Shown here one piece after another: positions 62,133 to 64,000 of a stretch of 64,000 nucleotides of DNA. The notes below the pieces were generated by a model, which saw only the letters and a program-made list of their open reading frames with translations, was not told the origin of the DNA and made no database searches. This stretch comes from Tropicimonas marinistellae (GTDB taxonomy: Bacteria > Pseudomonadota > Alphaproteobacteria > Rhodobacterales > Rhodobacteraceae): contig NZ_LNCI01000004.1 of the NCBI RefSeq assembly GCF_001509585.1, positions 248,001 to 312,000 on the forward strand, written 5' to 3'. How positions within the stretch are numbered: the stretch's first letter is position 1; every line of letters begins with the position of its first letter. Position numbers and translations under genes: made by a program.

Positions 62133-62632
62133 GATGCCCTCGCAATCGCCGCCTGAAGGCGGCCGGCAGATTGCAGGTGGTGGGCATGGCAAATCGCGAT
62201 GGCCAGTGCATCCGCCGCGTCGGCGCCAGCGAGTTTCGCGCCCGGGAAATGAACGCCGATCATATGCGCGACCTGCTGCTTGTCCGCGTGTCCCACACCG
62301 ACGATGGCTTTCTTGACGGCATTCGGAGCATATTCGCCGATCGGCAATCCCGCCTGGGCGGGAACCAGCATCGCAATGCCGCGCGCCTGGCCGAGTTTGA
62401 GCGTACCGGCACCATCGCGGTTGACGAAGGTCTGCTCCACCGCGGCGGCGGTCGGGGCGTGGGTCGCGATGATCTCGGTGAGTTGGTCGTGCAGCGACAA
62501 GAGCCGCGCGCCAAGATCCTCTCCGGCGGATCGACACAGGCCATTGGCAACGTGGGTGAGTCGCGATCCGTCGGCCTGGATCACGCCCCAGCCGAGCGTC
62601 CGCAGCCCCGGATCGATCCCGATGACACGCAT
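62129..62632 (-). CDS. ruvC: Crossover junction endodeoxyribonuclease RuvC
   Basis: The 167-residue resolvase has the RNase H-like acidic residues: Asp7 ([16 protein letters not shown]), Glu at [11 protein letters not shown] (about 66), and the C-terminal HADKQQ...[12 protein letters not shown] with the last acidic pair. It cuts Holliday junctions. ATG 62632; first gene of the ruvCAB run. Confidence 0.96.
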   Translation of the reverse strand: MRVIGIDPGLRTLGWGVIQADGSRLTHVANGLCRSAGEDLGARLLSLHDQLTEIIATHAPTAAAVEQTFVNRDGAGTLKLGQARGIAMLVPAQAGLPIGEYAPNAVKKAIVGVGHADKQQVAHMIGVHFPGAKLAGADAADALAIAICHAHHLQSAGRLQAAIARAS

Positions 62633-62982
62633 GGTGTTGCCCTTCTACCTCTGTTGCGTTTCCTGTTTTCACCGGGGTTAGCACGAAATGCGAACATCGG
62701 CCAATGGCCAACGTCGGCCGCACCGGAAAAACCAGCGGCCGCCGACGTCAGAATTCGACATTTCCGGAGACGAAACCGGCAAGAGTTTCCAAAATGCGAC
62801 ATTTTTGGGCGTCGCTTTTAGACCATTGAAAATTATGAGATTATTAAGGGACTCCGCTATGCAATTTTTGCATGGGAGGGGGCGGATTCCGGCAATTGCA
62901 ACCGCGAGATGCGACCGTTACGTGCGGTAGACGGTCGCCGAATGTGCGGCCCGCGAAACACGATGTATCACCGGAGGATCGC
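62633..62982. other. Divergent intergenic region between ruvC and a DUF1127 gene
   Basis: About 350 bases with no gene. The right half (62790-62870) is AT-rich and likely contains the promoter of the DUF1127 gene. A short perfect palindrome lies at 62859-62873. Confidence 0.55.
62859..62873. promoter_or_regulatory. Candidate operator: ATGCAA-TTT-TTGCAT palindrome
   Basis: A perfect 6-bp inverted repeat with a 3-base centre. It sits 110 bases upstream of the DUF1127 start. The shape is reminiscent of metal-responsive Fur/Mur-type sites, but this is by eye only. Confidence 0.35.
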
Positions 62983-63186
62983 ATGGCCTTTCACGATATG
63001 ACCCGCCCAGCCAATGGCCGCCTTCGTCGTGCGGTCGGAACGATCGTCGGAGAGTTTTTCGCCTGGCGCGATGACGCGGCTTCCCGCAGGATACTCGGGC
63101 GCCTAACGGATCACGAACTGCACGACATCGGGCTCAGCCGCGGTGCACTTGATCTGTCGAAACGCGACCACTTCCGCAGCAGTTAA
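62983..63186 (+). CDS. DUF1127 domain protein
   Basis: The 67-residue protein ends with the DUF1127 motif RRILGRLTDHELHDIGLSRGAL and a short arginine/aspartate tail. The N-terminal part is rich in Arg and Gly. ATG 62983 has GGAGG 5 bases upstream; the longer frame upstream is part of the promoter zone. It belongs to the same family as the tail at the window start. Function in this organism is not known. Confidence 0.88.
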   Translation: MAFHDMTRPANGRLRRAVGTIVGEFFAWRDDAASRRILGRLTDHELHDIGLSRGALDLSKRDHFRSS

Positions 63187-63263
63187 CGCGGCATCGCCAG
63201 CTTGCAAAACGAAAGCGCTCGCATCCACCGGATACGAGCGCAGCGTCTTTCTGGTATCCCGGA

Positions 63264-63611
63264 TCAGTCGACGAGCGGCTTGACCCAGCCGGCCACCACA
63301 AGGGCCAATGGATCGACGGCCATGACGAACCCGCCGACCCGCTCGACGGCGCTGCCGCTCTTCAACGTCGCGACTTTCTCGCGGTAGGCGTTCTCGCCGT
63401 TCGAGGCCAACAGGAAGCCCTTGAAAATCACGATGACGGCGAGGACGACAAGGGCCGGGCGCAGGGCAGAGCGTTGATCCCGCCTTTCCCGTTCACGCGT
63501 ATAGTAGGATTGGCCAAGGGTACCCGCGGCTTCGAACCCGCCGCCCTGGCGGTGAATTCGATCAATACGCCGGAGCCGCCCGGTAAACTGTTTCATCTGT
63601 GGATCGCTCAT
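63264..63611 (-). CDS. Hypothetical single-span membrane protein
   Basis: The 115-residue protein has a basic N-terminal cytoplasmic part (RRIDRIHRQGGG, YYTRERERRDQRSALRP), one membrane helix (ALVVLAVIVIFKGFLLAS) and a C-terminal part with a second moderately hydrophobic stretch (VMAVDPLALVVAGWV). No family name comes to mind. It is co-directional with prmA, 80 bases downstream of it, and convergent with the DUF1127 gene. ATG 63611 is chosen; an ATG six codons earlier is possible. Confidence 0.7.
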   Translation of the reverse strand: MSDPQMKQFTGRLRRIDRIHRQGGGFEAAGTLGQSYYTRERERRDQRSALRPALVVLAVIVIFKGFLLASNGENAYREKVATLKSGSAVERVGGFVMAVDPLALVVAGWVKPLVD

Positions 63612-63691
63612 GGCTGCCTGAAATTCCACTACTGGCGCCCCCGCCAGATTTCAGACTAGGGCCGAATTGTGGCATAAATACGGACAAATAA

Positions 63692-64000
63692 TCACTTTTT
63701 CCGCAAACAGAGCGTTGTCCATTCGCCGATTTCCTCCGTTGCGTGGACAATCATGCCCTCTGCAGCATAGGCGGCGACCACATCGTCGGACTGCTCGTTC
63801 AGCAATCCGCTGAGAATCGCGTAGCCTCCGGGCTTCAGTGCCGCGCATATTGCCGGAGCGAGCGCTACCAGTGGCGCCTTCAGGATATTGGCGAAAACAA
63901 GGCCGAACGGTGACGCCGCCACAAGCTCGGGATGGTCGAGCCCGGCGGCCTCGATACAGTGCAGCCGATCGGCCAGATGATTGGCGTCGGCATTGGCGCG
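63692..64000 (-). CDS. prmA: Ribosomal protein L11 methyltransferase, C-terminal part (cut by window edge)
   Basis: The frame enters from the right edge and gives about 102 residues. It contains the class I methyltransferase segment FGLVFANILKAPLVAL (the substrate-site FANIL block of PrmA), GGYAILSGLLNEQSDDV and the C-terminal GEWTTLCLRKK. These match the end of PrmA, which trimethylates L11. The SAM-binding motif I lies beyond the window. Confidence 0.85.
   Translation of the reverse strand, partial: RANADANHLADRLHCIEAAGLDHPELVAASPFGLVFANILKAPLVALAPAICAALKPGGYAILSGLLNEQSDDVVAAYAAEGMIVHATEEIGEWTTLCLRKK

Overview
The window looks like a chromosomal stretch from a GC-rich alphaproteobacterium of the order Rhodobacterales (Roseobacter/Rhodobacter group). 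Three things support this: a complete ruvCAB, tol-pal, tilS, ftsH block in the alphaproteobacterial order; a polyol ABC operon laid out like the smo/mtl operon of Rhodobacter sphaeroides; and DUF1127, H-NS/HvrA-like and ceramidase-family genes. I see no phage, insertion sequence, CRISPR array or tRNA gene.

Region 1 (1-11.7 kb) is housekeeping: a DUF1127 tail, a Bax-inhibitor-1 membrane protein, a GNAT enzyme, rpmG and a DUF533/TerB protein. A minus-strand run gatC, gatA, an excalibur-motif lipoprotein, an AmpD/AmiD-type amidase and rnpB (RNase P RNA) follows. Then come a DUF1697 protein, an MFS carrier with a histidine-rich tail, a ceramidase-family protein, a UPF0173 hydrolase, tadA and rluB. 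A gene-poor 1.5 kb gap (11.7-13.2 kb) comes next.

Region 2 (13.2-31 kb) is a polyol and ketose catabolic island. A fructokinase-like gene precedes a sorbitol/mannitol-type ABC transporter, an SDR polyol dehydrogenase and mannitol 2-dehydrogenase. A zinc alcohol dehydrogenase and a LacI regulator lie on the minus strand. Divergent from LacI is a long plus-strand run: tagatose-type kinase, GatZ-like tagatose-6-phosphate epimerase, a fused alpha-beta TPP-dependent E1, a free-standing lipoyl protein, an AcoC-like alpha/beta hydrolase, transaldolase and a DeoR regulator. This is the part of the window most likely to hold an undescribed pathway.

Region 3 (31-39 kb) is an amine catabolic cluster. 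A class III PLP enzyme and an APH-type kinase are divergent from a spermidine/putrescine-type ABC transporter (Tat-exported binding protein, ATPase, two permeases), an SDR and an isochorismatase-type hydrolase. Region 4 (39-50 kb) is mixed: an H-NS family gene with a strong promoter, a decayed CBS fragment, a DAO-type FAD oxidoreductase, a CMD/AhpD protein, a dimethylglycine-dehydrogenase-like FAD-GcvT fusion, panC-panB, pdeM, a PaaI thioesterase, folD and a MOSC protein.

Region 5 (50-64 kb) is a conserved minus-strand block ending in ftsH: ruvC, ruvA, ruvB, a hypothetical gene, ybgC, tolQ, tolR, tolA, tolB, pal, cpoB, tilS, ftsH. A DUF1127 gene, a small membrane protein and the start-truncated prmA complete the window. 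Two intergenic repeat families are present, each with two copies: one between convergent gene pairs near 42.1 and 47.9 kb, the other flanking ruvB near 60.2 and 61.4 kb.
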